A stretch of DNA of 64,000 nucleotides from Glaciihabitans sp. INWT7 (GCF_014217685.1 NZ_CP043653.1:1430419-1494418); one strand, 5' to 3'; shown: positions 16,180-25,330, counted from the stretch's first letter. Program-made: numbers and translations. The notes: generated by a model from the letters alone, not told the origin.

Positions 16180-17174
16180 CAGTCGGCTCCCGCGATCTGC
16201 TCGTCGTAGCGCGCTGCCCCGGCCGCGGCCCAGTCGGCGACGGCCCGCCGGGCATCCGCCGGCTCGACCACGGTGACCATGCCCGGGAGTCCCCCGACCA
16301 GTCTTTTGAGCCCGTGATAGTGCGACACCCGGAGGGCCGTGCGGTCGCGGCCGTCGACGAGGGTGCTTCCGGTGCCGTCGGTGAGGTAGTCGGCGAGCAG
16401 GGGCGCCGCCGAGGGGGCGACGTCGATGGTCACCACGAGGTCGTCCGCCGAGCCCTCGAAAAGCGTGTCGGGCAGGTGCACGTCGGAGGCGTGGGTGGTG
16501 ATCGGCTCGGAGGTCACCGTGGGGTTTCCGATGCGGTCGATCCGGAAAGTGCGCACCGCTTCGCGCAGATGGCACCATCCCCGCAGGTACCAGTCAGCGT
16601 CCATCGATTCGATGCGGAGCGGGTCTACCCGCCGACGCTCGTGCTCACCGCGCGAGTTGATGTAGTCGAACTCCACCTGCACGCCGGAGGCCACCGAGTC
16701 GCGAATGAGGGCGAGTGTGTCGTCGGACTCCGATCCCTCGACTGCGAACTGGCTCGGAAGGGCGGATGCCCCGCGCGCGAGCTTGGCCATGAGCGTGGCG
16801 ATCGCGCTGCGATCGGCATTCTCCGGCAGCGCCGACAGGTACTGCAGCCCGGCGATGAGCGCTGCGGCCTCCCGGCCGGAAAAGCGGGGTGCGTCGTCGA
16901 TGGCCACGAGGTTCGTGAGCACGATCTGGTCGTTCTCCTCGAAGTCGTCCCAGGCGAGGTCGAACAGGTCTCCGTGCTGGTACTGCCCGGTCTCGCCGGG
17001 GATGCCCGAGACGGCGATGAGTTCGACCGCCTCCCGCACCTGCTGTGGCTTCACGCCGAAATGATCAGCGGCATCCTGCACGCTGATGCGCTCATGCTCC
17101 ATGAGGAACGGCACGAGGGAGAGCAGGAAGGCGAGCTTGTCCTGTGCCTGCAGCGGGGCGGTTCGATCAGCCAC
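16179..17174 (-). CDS. pafC: PafC-type WYL-domain transcriptional regulator
   Basis: A protein of 331 residues from GTG 17174, overlapping the pafB stop by 8 nt. An N-terminal winged helix (ERISVQDAADHFGVKPQQVR) is followed by a WYL domain near residues 145-225 (GVQVEFDYINSRGEHERRRV, DADWYLRGWCHLREAVRTFR) and a C-terminal extension domain. With PafB it forms the heterodimeric PafBC activator of the mycobacterial DNA-damage response, in which the WYL domain is thought to sense single-stranded nucleic acid. The name derives from the proteasome accessory locus, but no proteasome genes are present in this window. Confidence 0.92.
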   Translation of the reverse strand: MADRTAPLQAQDKLAFLLSLVPFLMEHERISVQDAADHFGVKPQQVREAVELIAVSGIPGETGQYQHGDLFDLAWDDFEENDQIVLTNLVAIDDAPRFSGREAAALIAGLQYLSALPENADRSAIATLMAKLARGASALPSQFAVEGSESDDTLALIRDSVASGVQVEFDYINSRGEHERRRVDPLRIESMDADWYLRGWCHLREAVRTFRIDRIGNPTVTSEPITTHASDVHLPDTLFEGSADDLVVTIDVAPSAAPLLADYLTDGTGSTLVDGRDRTALRVSHYHGLKRLVGGLPGMVTVVEPADARRAVADWAAAGAARYDEQIAGAD

Positions 17175-18195
17175 TGATCTTCCCTTCTGAGCCGCCCTCA
17201 CGGGACGAGTGCTCCTCGACGGTCTGCAGGAGGCGGCTGCGAACCGCCTCGCGGAGCTCGGGTGGGGAGAGCACGAGAGCTTCCGGGCCGTACCCGGCCA
17301 GTTCGTCGGCGAAGATATTGGCGTCGGAGTAGTGCAGTCGCAAGACGCCGGAGGGCAGCCGAACGGTGCCGCGGCGTTTGAGCAGACGTGTGGCGGCATC
17401 CGAATCGGCGAGCACCTCGACATCGGCCGTGTGGGACTGCCACACCTCTTCGAGCTCGTCGAGGGCCCGAGCGGTCTGGTCGCCACTGGGGGCGGGGAAG
17501 AACGCCCCGGTGGTGGTGACCTGGCTCACGATCCGCCGCAGCAGGAAGGTCTTGGTGATCTCCGTGCCCGGCTCGAGCGCATGAAGATGCCACCGACCCT
17601 GGTGCTGCACGAGGGCGAGCGGGGCGAGCTCCCGCACTCGGGCCTCCGCTTCGCCGGGCTTCAGGTATGCGAAGCGCACTATCGCGTTGCGCTCGAGAGC
17701 GGCGCGGAGCGGCTCGAACGCGGCATCCCGCACACGGAGGCGCGGTGCATAGCCCAGAACGGGCTCATCGGACACGAGTCCGAGGCCCTTGAGCTTGATC
17801 ACGGCTCGCCGCGACTCTCCGGAGAGGGATCCCTCGCGCCACACCATTGCGGCGAGATTGAGCAGTGTCGTCTCCTCCGCCGAGAAGGTGATGTCGCTCG
17901 GCAGCTCATAGCTGCCCCGCGGGATGCGATAACGCAGGTTCTGGTTGTTGCCCGCCTGGCCGGGAGAATCCACGGTCTCGAGAGGAACCCCGAGGTCGCG
18001 GATGTCGTCTTTGTCGCGTTCGAACTGGCGCTCGAGGTTCGCGTTGTCGCCACCGGCGCGATACCGCTGCCGGTAGCCCTGCACGGTCGACAGCACCTCG
18101 TTCTTGGTGAGACCGGTCTCGGTGGCGAGGAGCGCGAGCACAAGACTGAACAGCCGCTCCTCGACGGGGATTCTGGAGACGCTTGCAGCTGGCAC
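17167..18195 (-). CDS. pafB: PafB-type WYL-domain transcriptional regulator
   Basis: A protein of 342 residues from GTG 18195; the open frame continues further upstream but without a credible start. It has an N-terminal winged helix (PVEERLFSLVLALLATETGL, TKNEVLSTV), a WYL domain with RNAIVRFAYLKPGEAEARVR and VQHQGRWHLHALEPG, and a C-terminal domain ending in ELREAVRSRLLQTVEE. It is the partner of PafC and coupled to it by an 8-nt overlap. In mycobacteria PafBC controls most RecA/LexA-independent damage genes. The start of transcription probably lies in the 79-bp gap to the FKBP gene. Confidence 0.92.
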   Translation of the reverse strand: MPAASVSRIPVEERLFSLVLALLATETGLTKNEVLSTVQGYRQRYRAGGDNANLERQFERDKDDIRDLGVPLETVDSPGQAGNNQNLRYRIPRGSYELPSDITFSAEETTLLNLAAMVWREGSLSGESRRAVIKLKGLGLVSDEPVLGYAPRLRVRDAAFEPLRAALERNAIVRFAYLKPGEAEARVRELAPLALVQHQGRWHLHALEPGTEITKTFLLRRIVSQVTTTGAFFPAPSGDQTARALDELEEVWQSHTADVEVLADSDAATRLLKRRGTVRLPSGVLRLHYSDANIFADELAGYGPEALVLSPPELREAVRSRLLQTVEEHSSREGGSEGKISG

Positions 18196-18274
18196 GGGGA
18201 CCCTGGTTTCGAATGAATTCGGAAGACACTCGGCCTGTGTCCGGATGAGACCGGCGCACCGGTCGGGAGGTAAC

Positions 18275-19228
18275 TTACCCGGCGATGCCGAGGATGTCCA
18301 CGACGTAGACGGATGCGTCGTCCGCGGGAGCTTTGCCGGAGCCGTCCGATACTGCCGCGGCCTTCGGTGGAAGCACGGCGAGCACCTGCGAACCGACACG
18401 CTTACCGATCAGGGCATTGCTCAGACCTGAGGAGACCGCTGCCGAACCGACCTGGATCACCGACGCCTGGTGCGCCGTCCAGGTGGAATCGAAAACCGTC
18501 TTGGTGGCCCAGCCGATGCCCGTGTACTGCACGACGATGAACTGGTCTTTCTTCACCTTCGCGCCAGAGCCCGCCTTCAGCACGTTCACCGTCGCGGACT
18601 TCGGTGCCGAGCGGTCGGGAACGCTGATGCCCGGGGTGCCGTCCGCGGTGAGCACCACCGCCGGCATCCCGTTGGTGGGGATCTGGTCGGAGCCGTTCGC
18701 CTTCGGCAGGAAAGCGCCCTTCACGTCGACGACGTAAATGAAGGAGTCGTCCTTGCCGATGCCGTTCGCGGCATCCGCGACGCCGTTGTGGCTGTCTTTT
18801 GGCGAGCCGATGATGGCGAGCCGGGATCCCACCTGAGCGCATTCCAGGCCCTCGCTGACCGCCGGGAAGGTGGACTTCCCCGCGGTGATCAGGCTGCCGC
18901 CGGTGCTGTTGTAGCTGGTCTTCTGCAGTTCCGTGCCATCCGCGGCGTTGACGATCGTCACATCGAGGATCACCGGTTGGCCGGCGACGATCGGGGCGCC
19001 CTTGCCGGCGATGAGCGTGGATGCCTGGGTGGTCTTCGTGTACAGCGGTGTGGGGAACCTCACCTTCGGAGCGGTGCCGAACTTGCCCGGTGCCGTGATG
19101 ACGGAGGATGCCGCACCCGCGGTCACGACCGGATCGCACCCCGCGATGCTGGAGCCGGTGCCGCTTGCGCACGCCGTCAGCGAGCCGAGCAGGGCGATGG
19201 CAGCAATCAGCGCTGTGGTCTTACGCAC
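18275..19228 (-). CDS. FKBP-type peptidyl-prolyl isomerase lipoprotein
   Basis: A protein of 317 residues with a lipoprotein signal (LIAAIALLGSLTAC, lipobox Cys20). A degenerate FKBP-like half lies at about 40-170, and a C-terminal FKBP domain starts near GSGAKVKKDQFIVVQYTGIG, with VFDSTW and VLAVLPPKAA. It would be anchored to the outer face of the membrane after lipidation and would assist folding of exported proteins. The start is GTG 19228 behind GAGG. In proteasome-bearing actinobacteria one or two FKBP genes lie between pafA and pafB; here the FKBP gene remains while pafA is absent. Confidence 0.9.
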   Translation of the reverse strand: MRKTTALIAAIALLGSLTACASGTGSSIAGCDPVVTAGAASSVITAPGKFGTAPKVRFPTPLYTKTTQASTLIAGKGAPIVAGQPVILDVTIVNAADGTELQKTSYNSTGGSLITAGKSTFPAVSEGLECAQVGSRLAIIGSPKDSHNGVADAANGIGKDDSFIYVVDVKGAFLPKANGSDQIPTNGMPAVVLTADGTPGISVPDRSAPKSATVNVLKAGSGAKVKKDQFIVVQYTGIGWATKTVFDSTWTAHQASVIQVGSAAVSSGLSNALIGKRVGSQVLAVLPPKAAAVSDGSGKAPADDASVYVVDILGIAG

Positions 19229-19267
19229 GAATCCTCGTTTCGATCACGATCGTGGAACCTGACAATT

Positions 19268-20314
19268 CTAGAGTGACTCTGCGGGCGACTCGTCCGCGGG
19301 CGGGGTGCTCGCGGGCGGGGTGCTCGCGGTATCGGCCGCGGCAATCGCGTGACCGGCGGTGGTCTGGGCCGCTCGAGCAGTCTTGCGCAGGCGCTTATCG
19401 GTGACCGATCGCTCCCCCAGAGCCCCGGGGGTCCACGCTTCGACATCCTCATCGGTGTAGTCCGACTTGGAGAGCCGACGCTTGAGCTGCGGAAGCACGG
19501 TGTCGGGCGCGAGCCGGCGGGCGGTGAGCAGGAAGCCGGTGTGGGCCACCATGCGGTGGTCGGGGCGCACGGCGAGGCCTTCCACGTGCCATCCGCGCAC
19601 CATCGTCTCGGACGAGTCGGGATCGGTGAAGAGTCCCGTTCCGCGCACGGCCTCGGCGACCCGGGAGAGCTGGGTGACGGTGGCGATGTAGCAGAGGAGC
19701 ACGCCGCCGGGTGCGAGGGCGTCAGCGACGACCCCGAGGCACTCCCAGGGCGCGAGCATGTCGAGCACCACCCGGTCGACCGAGCCGTTCTCCACCGCGG
19801 TGGGCAACGATTCGACGAGGTCGCCGACCGTCACCGTCCAGTTCTGCGGCTCCGCCCCGAGGAAGGAGACCACGTTGCCGCGGGCGACGTCCGCGAACTC
19901 CTCGCGGCGCTCGAATGAGGTGAGGGAGCCGGTCGGTCCGATGCCGCGAAGCAGCCAGAGGCTCAAGGCGCCAGATCCGACGCCGGCCTCGACGACCTTC
20001 GCGCCGGGAAAGATGTCGCCGAGGCTCAGGATCTGCGCGGCATCCTTCGGGTAGATGATCGCGGCGCCGCGCGGCATCGACATGACGAAGTCGTTGAGCA
20101 AGGGCCGGAGGGCGAGGTACTCGTCGCCGTTGGTCGCGGTGACGACCGAGGCATCCGCCAGGCCGATCAGGGCATCGTGGTCGACCATGCCGCGGTGGGT
20201 GTGGAAGACCTTGCCGGCCTCGAGGGTGATGGTGTTGAGGCGGCCCTTCGGCCCGGTGAGCTGTACTCGGTCTCCCGCGCGGAAGGGACCGCTCTGGCGG
20301 CGAACGGCGGTCAT
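19268..20314 (-). CDS. trmI: tRNA (adenine-58-N1)-methyltransferase
   Basis: A protein of 348 residues from ATG 20314, overlapping the HAD gene stop (ATGA). An N-terminal beta domain (GPFRAGDRVQLTGPKGRLNT) precedes a Rossmann methyltransferase with SAM motif VVEAGVGSGALSLWLL and VVLDMLAPWE. The MSMPRGAAIIYPKDAAQI segment is diagnostic of TrmI. It methylates A58 in the T loop of tRNA. The C-terminal ~65 residues are a low-complexity extension ending in repeated TPPAS motifs, not part of the fold. In proteasome-bearing relatives the ARC/Mpa ATPase gene follows trmI; here the FKBP gene follows directly. Confidence 0.93.
   Translation of the reverse strand: MTAVRRQSGPFRAGDRVQLTGPKGRLNTITLEAGKVFHTHRGMVDHDALIGLADASVVTATNGDEYLALRPLLNDFVMSMPRGAAIIYPKDAAQILSLGDIFPGAKVVEAGVGSGALSLWLLRGIGPTGSLTSFERREEFADVARGNVVSFLGAEPQNWTVTVGDLVESLPTAVENGSVDRVVLDMLAPWECLGVVADALAPGGVLLCYIATVTQLSRVAEAVRGTGLFTDPDSSETMVRGWHVEGLAVRPDHRMVAHTGFLLTARRLAPDTVLPQLKRRLSKSDYTDEDVEAWTPGALGERSVTDKRLRKTARAAQTTAGHAIAAADTASTPPASTPPADESPAESL
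19296..19325. repeat. two tandem 15-bp repeats in the trmI 3' end
   Basis: GCGGGCGGGGTGCTC occurs twice in perfect tandem. On the minus strand it encodes the repeated STPPA pentapeptide of the disordered TrmI tail. The unit length matches the repeats at 28-87 and 1751-1795, although the sequence differs. Confidence 0.7.
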
Positions 20315-20985
20315 GCGGCATCCGTTCTTGTCGAGTGGAGAAGTTCCGAGAGGTCGGTGACGCCCCGGCCGGTCAGGGTGGGCCAGATCGTGTAGCCGCG
20401 GCCGTGCTCGAGCGGGGAATGCAACGGCACGCCGATCGCCACGGCCCCGGCGGCGACCGCGGAGGCCAATCCGGTGGTCGAGTCCTCGATGGCGATGCAC
20501 CTGACCGTATCGACTCCGAGAAGCTCGGCACCGCGCAGGTACGGCTCGGGATGCGGCTTGCTGTGGGTGACCGAATCCCCGGACACGATGTGGTCGAAGG
20601 CCGTGAACGGCAGGAACGACGAGACGTGCTCGGCCATGCGCCGGATGGACATCGTCACGAGCGCGGTAGGGATCCGGGCTTCCCGGAGCTCGGCGAGAAG
20701 CTCGAGTGCCCCCGGCCGCCAAGGAACCTCCGACTCGATCTGCTCCATCACCCGGTCGGTGAGGCGATCGACGATCTGGTCTTCGGTGAGCTCGACGCCG
20801 CGGTGTTGCAACACGGCCGCAGTGTGCCAGAGGCCGGAGCCGACGAGCGTGAGACCGTCTTCCTTGGTCCAGGTGCCGCCGAAAGATGCGACGAGCTCCG
20901 CCTCGGCGGCGAGCCAGTATGGCTCGGTGTCTACGAGGGTGCCATCCATGTCCCAGAGGACGGCGGCGGGGAGGAGATCGGTCAC
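20311..20985 (-). CDS. HAD-family hydrolase (beta-phosphoglucomutase-like)
   Basis: A protein of 224 residues from GTG 20985; TTG 20994 is an alternative start. TAAACT lies 8 nt before the GTG and could be the -10 of a leaderless transcript. HAD motif I is VLWDMDGTLVDTE, motif II VTMS, motif III K in HSKPHPEPYL, and motif IV CIAIEDSTTGLASA. The DxDGTLxD plus cap architecture is that of sugar-phosphate phosphatases or mutases. It is translationally coupled to trmI and divergent from the PAC2 gene. The substrate is not predictable from sequence. Confidence 0.88.
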   Translation of the reverse strand: MTDLLPAAVLWDMDGTLVDTEPYWLAAEAELVASFGGTWTKEDGLTLVGSGLWHTAAVLQHRGVELTEDQIVDRLTDRVMEQIESEVPWRPGALELLAELREARIPTALVTMSIRRMAEHVSSFLPFTAFDHIVSGDSVTHSKPHPEPYLRGAELLGVDTVRCIAIEDSTTGLASAVAAGAVAIGVPLHSPLEHGRGYTIWPTLTGRGVTDLSELLHSTRTDAA

Positions 20986-21086
20986 GGGACTCAAGTTTAG
21001 AGGGAAGGGGGTTCTATCCTTGACGGAGGGAAGTCACGTAGGCCACAGCCGGCCGTCCGCCGAAACATGACTCCAGAAGGTAGCGA

Positions 21087-22040
21087 GTGCCAAACGTGGG
21101 AATGTTGAGTGGGCGACTGCTGGTCGTCGCCTTCGAGGGCTGGAACGATGCGGGGGAAGCCGCGAGCGGCGCGGTCTCGATGCTCAAGGACCTTCTCGAC
21201 CTGTATCCGATCGCCGAGATCGACGCAGAACGCTACTTCGACTACCAGTTCAATCGCCCGACGGTCGCTCAGGATGACGACGGCAATCGCCTTCTCGTCT
21301 GGCCCTCCGTGGTCACCTACGGTCCAACGGGGGTTCTCGCGCAGCGCTCGCCGCAGTCGCAGGAGACCTGCGGGGCGATCGGCGAGAACGCGTCGAACAT
21401 CTACCTGCTCCTCGGCACCGAGCCCTCGCGCAACTGGAAGAGCTTCACCGCGGAGATCATGGCGACCATCGCGGAGAACCAGATCACCGGTGTCGTCTTT
21501 CTCGGAGCGATGCTCGCCGACGTGCCGCACACCCGACCGATCTCGGTCTTCGTGAGCAGTGAGAACGCGCAACTGCGCACAGAGCTCGCCGTGGAGAAGA
21601 GTTCGTACGAGGGCCCGGTGGGTATTCTCTCGGTGCTCGGTGAGGCCGCCGAGAAGGTGGGAATCCCCACGGTGTCGATCTGGGCATCCGTGCCGCACTA
21701 CGTGCACAATGCGCCCTCGCCCAAAGCGACTCTCGCGATCATCGACAAGCTCGAGGAGATGATCGACGTGGTGATTCCCCGTGGTGAGCTAGTGGACGAA
21801 TCCGCGGCCTGGGAGAGCGGGATCGACGTGCTCGCGAGCGAGGACGACGAGATGGCGACCTACATCGCTCAGCTCGAACAGGCAAGGGACACAGTCGACT
21901 CCCCCGAAGCCAGCGGAGAGGCGATCGCGCAGGAGTTCGAGAAGTACCTGCGGCGGCGCGACGGCAAGGCGGATGGGCGCGGTCCCGGCGGTGCGGCGGG
22001 ACCTCCGCTTCCGCCAGAAGACCGCGGTCCGCGCGAGTAG
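21087..22040 (+). CDS. PAC2-family protein (proteasome-assembly-chaperone-like)
   Basis: A protein of 317 residues from GTG 21087 behind AGAAGG. The PAC2 signature is clear: LLVVAFEGWNDAGEAASGAV at the N-terminus, then ITGVVFLGAMLADVPHTRPI and GIPTVSIWASVPHYVHNAP. The acidic C-terminal region (EASGEAIAQEFEKYLRRRD) is the usual extension. In eukaryotes and archaea related proteins assist proteasome assembly. The actinobacterial version is retained here although the window lacks proteasome genes, so its role must differ or its partner lies elsewhere. It is convergent with mshC. Confidence 0.88.
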   Translation: MPNVGMLSGRLLVVAFEGWNDAGEAASGAVSMLKDLLDLYPIAEIDAERYFDYQFNRPTVAQDDDGNRLLVWPSVVTYGPTGVLAQRSPQSQETCGAIGENASNIYLLLGTEPSRNWKSFTAEIMATIAENQITGVVFLGAMLADVPHTRPISVFVSSENAQLRTELAVEKSSYEGPVGILSVLGEAAEKVGIPTVSIWASVPHYVHNAPSPKATLAIIDKLEEMIDVVIPRGELVDESAAWESGIDVLASEDDEMATYIAQLEQARDTVDSPEASGEAIAQEFEKYLRRRDGKADGRGPGGAAGPPLPPEDRGPRE

Positions 22041-22070
22041 GTCCCACGCCGTGTGGCGGGAGTTCTGTCG

Positions 22071-23333
22071 TCAGCGGGTAGCCGCGGCTGGGGCCAGGCG
22101 GATGCCGAGCAGCGCGTCGATCGCGCTGACCGCCGTCGTCGAGGCCGCAGCCCCTCCGCAGATGCGGGCATCGATCGCCGCGATCGCCCCGGCGGTATCG
22201 AGATCGTCGGCGAGTCGCGCGCGAAGCTCCGCGAGGAACTCGTCATCGGGGCCCTCGGTCGGTGACGCGGCCCAGGCTGTCCACGACGCGAGCCGGTCGT
22301 CGGCGATGCGCAGATGGGCATCCGTCCACTCCCAGTCGCTGCGATAGCGCTCGGAGAGGAGCGCGAGCCGGATCGACCGCGGGTCGGCGCCTCCGGCGAC
22401 GAGACGGGAGACGAGCACGAGGTTGCCGAGGGACTTGCTCATCTTCTCGCCCTGGTAGCCGACCATCCCGGCGTGGGCGTAGATGCCGGCGAGCGGATGT
22501 CCGGTGAGCGCGGCGGCATGACCCGCGCTGAATTCGTGATGGGGGAAGACGAGGTCCCGGCCTCCCCCGTTGACGGTGAGGGGGGTGGGAAGGTGCTCGA
22601 GCGCGATCACCGAACACTCGATGTGCCAGCCGGGGCGCCCGCGCCCGAGGGACGAGTCCCAGGCCGGTTCGCCAGACCGTTCCGACCGCCAGAGCAGCGG
22701 ATCGAGCGGGTCGCGTTTACCGGGACGCAGCGGATCTCCCCCGCGCTCCGCACTGAGCTCGAGCATCGTCGGCCGGTCGAGTGTGCTCTCCTGACCGAGG
22801 TGCCAGGCCGGCGCGGCGAAACTGCTGTCGAAGTAGAGGTCGTCGGCGGCATCTGGGCTCGGCACGCTGTAGGCGGAGCCGTTCTGCACGAGGATCTTCA
22901 CGGCATCCGCCACATCCGCGATCACCTCGGTGACCGCGACGTACTCGTCGGGCGGGATGATGCCGAGCTTTTCCATGTCGCCGCGGAACAGGTCGATCTG
23001 CGAGGCCGCGAGGTCGCGCCAGTCCACGCCGTCTCGTGCCGCCCGCTCGAGCAGAGGATCATCGATGTCCGTGCTGTTCTGTACGTAGCGCACCTCGAAA
23101 CCGGCATCCATCCACACCCGGATGAGCGTGTCGAAGGCGAGGTAGGTGGCGGCGTGGCCCAGGTGGGTGGCATCGTACGGCGTGATTCCGCAGACATAGA
23201 TGCTCGCGAGTGTGGGCGACGAGGGGTGCGGACGCGCCTCGACGAGCGCCTGCGACGCCGCGTCGAAGATGCGGGGCACGAGCCCCGCTCCGGGCAGGGC
23301 GGGCACGGTCGGGCGGGTCCAGGATTGCACCAT
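22071..23333 (-). CDS. mshC: cysteine:GlcN-Ins ligase MshC of mycothiol synthesis
   Basis: A protein of 420 residues resembling cysteinyl-tRNA synthetase without its anticodon domain. It has the zinc-ligand Cys48 in YVCGITPYDATHLGHA, the HIGH-like HLGH at 57-60, GWHIECSVIALEHL, FPHHEFSAGHAAALTG and the KMSKS loop EKMSKSLGN. It joins cysteine to GlcN-inositol using ATP, the penultimate step of mycothiol synthesis, and so places the organism in the Actinobacteria. In many relatives it neighbours the MSMEG_4193, DUF3090 and SCO1664 genes, which here lie about 18 kb away. It ends against the convergent PAC2 gene. Confidence 0.95.
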   Translation of the reverse strand: MVQSWTRPTVPALPGAGLVPRIFDAASQALVEARPHPSSPTLASIYVCGITPYDATHLGHAATYLAFDTLIRVWMDAGFEVRYVQNSTDIDDPLLERAARDGVDWRDLAASQIDLFRGDMEKLGIIPPDEYVAVTEVIADVADAVKILVQNGSAYSVPSPDAADDLYFDSSFAAPAWHLGQESTLDRPTMLELSAERGGDPLRPGKRDPLDPLLWRSERSGEPAWDSSLGRGRPGWHIECSVIALEHLPTPLTVNGGGRDLVFPHHEFSAGHAAALTGHPLAGIYAHAGMVGYQGEKMSKSLGNLVLVSRLVAGGADPRSIRLALLSERYRSDWEWTDAHLRIADDRLASWTAWAASPTEGPDDEFLAELRARLADDLDTAGAIAAIDARICGGAAASTTAVSAIDALLGIRLAPAAATR

Positions 23334-23375
23334 TCCAGCCTAAGCGAGCCGGTCAACGGCATTTACCGGGGACGT

Positions 23376-23588
23376 CTAGCTGAACCCTCCGGACGTCGTC
23401 CACTCCTCGTAGTCCAGCAGGTCTTCCGCGGTGAATGCTCGAGCGCGCGACGTGGGGATCGCACCGCCGCGCGACCCCGTGTTTCCGCCGGAGTCCCCTG
23501 ACGCGTGCGCGATCACCGGCTCGGCCGCGGTGACGTCAGCGACGGCCGCCGGAGTGGATCCGGCGCTCTCCTCGAAATGCCCAAGCAC
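23376..23588 (-). CDS. hypothetical small protein (70 residues)
   Basis: A short gene with a strong Shine-Dalgarno sequence (GGAGG, 6 nt before GTG 23588). The product is hydrophilic and mostly disordered (AAVADVTAAEPVIAHASGDS), and ends in a motif that looks structured, ARAFTAEDLLDYEEWTTSGG. It lies between the GAF-ANTAR gene and mshC on the same strand. I do not recognise the family. The C-terminal helix may be an interaction motif. Coding is supported by the ribosome-binding site and the lack of a competing frame. Confidence 0.6.
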   Translation of the reverse strand: MLGHFEESAGSTPAAVADVTAAEPVIAHASGDSGGNTGSRGGAIPTSRARAFTAEDLLDYEEWTTSGGFS

Positions 23589-23731
23589 GCTCTACCTCCG
23601 ATGGCGAGCCGAGCCTGCGCGATTGCGCAGCAAGACCCACCGATATCAGGTCACCAGGCTGGGGTCTGGGGTCCGGAGCGACGATTGCCACGGTAGACCG
23701 GTCTCTTGCAGATTGCTAGGCCTGCCCAGGA

Positions 23732-24445
23732 TCAGAGTGAGAGCGTCTTGCCGACCACGCCGGCGGCGACGTCACGCAGGCTGAGATTGTTGTCGCGAGC
23801 GTACTGGCGAAGGGTCGCGAAAGCCGTGTCCATGTCGACGCCGTGCAACTGCGCGATCACCCCTTTTGCCTGCTCGATCACGACGCGGCTGTTCAAGGCA
23901 GACTGCAGCTGGCGCTGAGTGAGCTCGCTTTCGCGGGCGGCTCGTTCTTGCAGGATTCCGATCGTCGCGACATCCGCCAGCCCCTGGGCTACGGAGGCAT
24001 CATGGGCGGTCAGCGAGCCGGAGCGGTCCAGGAAGAGGTTGAGAGTTCCGAGCATTTCTCCACGAAGGCGAAGGGGCACCGCGTGCACGGCACGAAAGCC
24101 TTGGGCGACCGCCTCGTGGTAGAACTCCGGCCAGGCGCCCTTCACCGACTCGATGTCCGGGAGTGCGTAGACGAGTCCGGTGGAAAAGCATTCGACGCAC
24201 GGCCCGTTTCCGGCGCTGAGTTGCATCAGCTCGACGAGACGGCTTTTCTCGCTGGTTGAAGCGACGAGCGAGAGTTGCCCGGTGGCATCCGCAAGCATGA
24301 TGCCGGCCGCTGAGGCCGAGAACAGGGTGGCGCAGGCATCCACGAGGGTATGAAGCAGGTCGACGACGTCGTAGCCGGCGACTAGCGTGTCGGCCAGAGT
24401 GACGAAAGTGTCGACGAGTCGGCCTTCTCGGGTGTCGGCCATCAT
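23732..24445 (-). CDS. GAF and ANTAR domain protein
   Basis: A protein of 237 residues. A GAF domain occupies roughly 20-165 (VDACATLFSASAAGIMLADA, GPCVECFSTGLVYALPDIES, FRAVHAVPLRLRGEMLGTLN). An ANTAR RNA-binding domain occupies about 175-232 (LNSRVVIEQAKGVIAQLHGV, DMDTAFATLRQYARDNNLSL). ANTAR proteins prevent transcription termination by binding paired hairpins in leader RNA. Cys residues in the GAF domain (GPCVEC) could sense redox state. ATG 24445 or ATG 24442 could be the start. The RNA targets are not evident in this window. Confidence 0.9.
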   Translation of the reverse strand: MMADTREGRLVDTFVTLADTLVAGYDVVDLLHTLVDACATLFSASAAGIMLADATGQLSLVASTSEKSRLVELMQLSAGNGPCVECFSTGLVYALPDIESVKGAWPEFYHEAVAQGFRAVHAVPLRLRGEMLGTLNLFLDRSGSLTAHDASVAQGLADVATIGILQERAARESELTQRQLQSALNSRVVIEQAKGVIAQLHGVDMDTAFATLRQYARDNNLSLRDVAAGVVGKTLSL

Positions 24446-24484
24446 GCGATCACTGTACTCCGCCGGAGTGGCCCAGGATCCGAA

Positions 24485-25312
24485 TCACACCGGCTTCAGA
24501 ACGCCGGTGGAGAGAAGCACCACTAGCGTGCCGCCGAGCAGTAGGCGGTAGATCACGAAGGGTAGGAACGAGCGCTTCGAGATGTAGCTCATGAAGAACG
24601 CGATCACGACCAGACCGACCACGAAGGCGACAACGGTCGCAGCGGCAGTCTCCCCCGCCGTGAACACCTCGGAGCCCGGCGACTTGATCGTCTTGTAGAG
24701 CTCGAACAGGCCGCTTCCGAAGACGGCGGGGATGGCGAGAAGGAACGAATACCGGGCGGCAGCCGCACGCTCGTACCCGAGGAACAGGCCGGCGGTGATC
24801 GTGCCGCCCGAGCGGGAGACTCCGGGGATGAGCGCGAGCGACTGAGCTCCCCCGTAGATCACCGCGTGCGGCACCGTGAGATTCCGCAACCGTCGCTTCT
24901 TGGCCCCGACATAGTCCGCGATGCCCAGCAGGATGCCGAACACGATCAGGGTGACGGCGATGATCCACAGTGAGCGGAGAGTGGTCTCGATGGTCTTCTG
25001 GAAGATCAGGCCGAGCACCACGATCGGCACCGACCCGAGGATGATGAACCAGCCCATCTTGGCGTCCGGGTCATTGCGTGGGATGCGACCGAACAGTGCG
25101 AGGAACCAGCGAGAGATGATGCGCCAGAGATCCGCCGCGAAATAGACGACGACCGCGAGCTCTGTACCGAGTTGGATGATCGCGGTGAAGGCCGCTCCCG
25201 GGTCGGTTCCCGTGCCGAGAAGCAGGCCGACCAGCCGCAGGTGGGCGTTCGAGGAGATCGGCAGGAACTCGGTGAGGCCCTGGACGATGCCGAGGATGAT
25301 GGCGTTGAGCAT
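24485..25312 (-). CDS. uppP: undecaprenyl-diphosphatase
   Basis: An integral membrane protein of 275 residues from ATG 25312; TTG 25330, directly after the upstream stop, is an alternative. The BacA/UppP motifs are present: [20 protein letters not shown] near the N-terminus, with the catalytic Glu, and [20 protein letters not shown] in the middle. About eight membrane helices follow. It dephosphorylates undecaprenyl diphosphate to recycle the lipid carrier for peptidoglycan, and overexpression confers bacitracin resistance. It is co-transcribed with the M20 peptidase gene, whose stop lies 18 bp upstream of the ATG. Confidence 0.93.
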   Translation of the reverse strand: MLNAIILGIVQGLTEFLPISSNAHLRLVGLLLGTGTDPGAAFTAIIQLGTELAVVVYFAADLWRIISRWFLALFGRIPRNDPDAKMGWFIILGSVPIVVLGLIFQKTIETTLRSLWIIAVTLIVFGILLGIADYVGAKKRRLRNLTVPHAVIYGGAQSLALIPGVSRSGGTITAGLFLGYERAAAARYSFLLAIPAVFGSGLFELYKTIKSPGSEVFTAGETAAATVVAFVVGLVVIAFFMSYISKRSFLPFVIYRLLLGGTLVVLLSTGVLKPV

Positions 25313-25330
25313 GCCCACGGGCGGGTCCAA

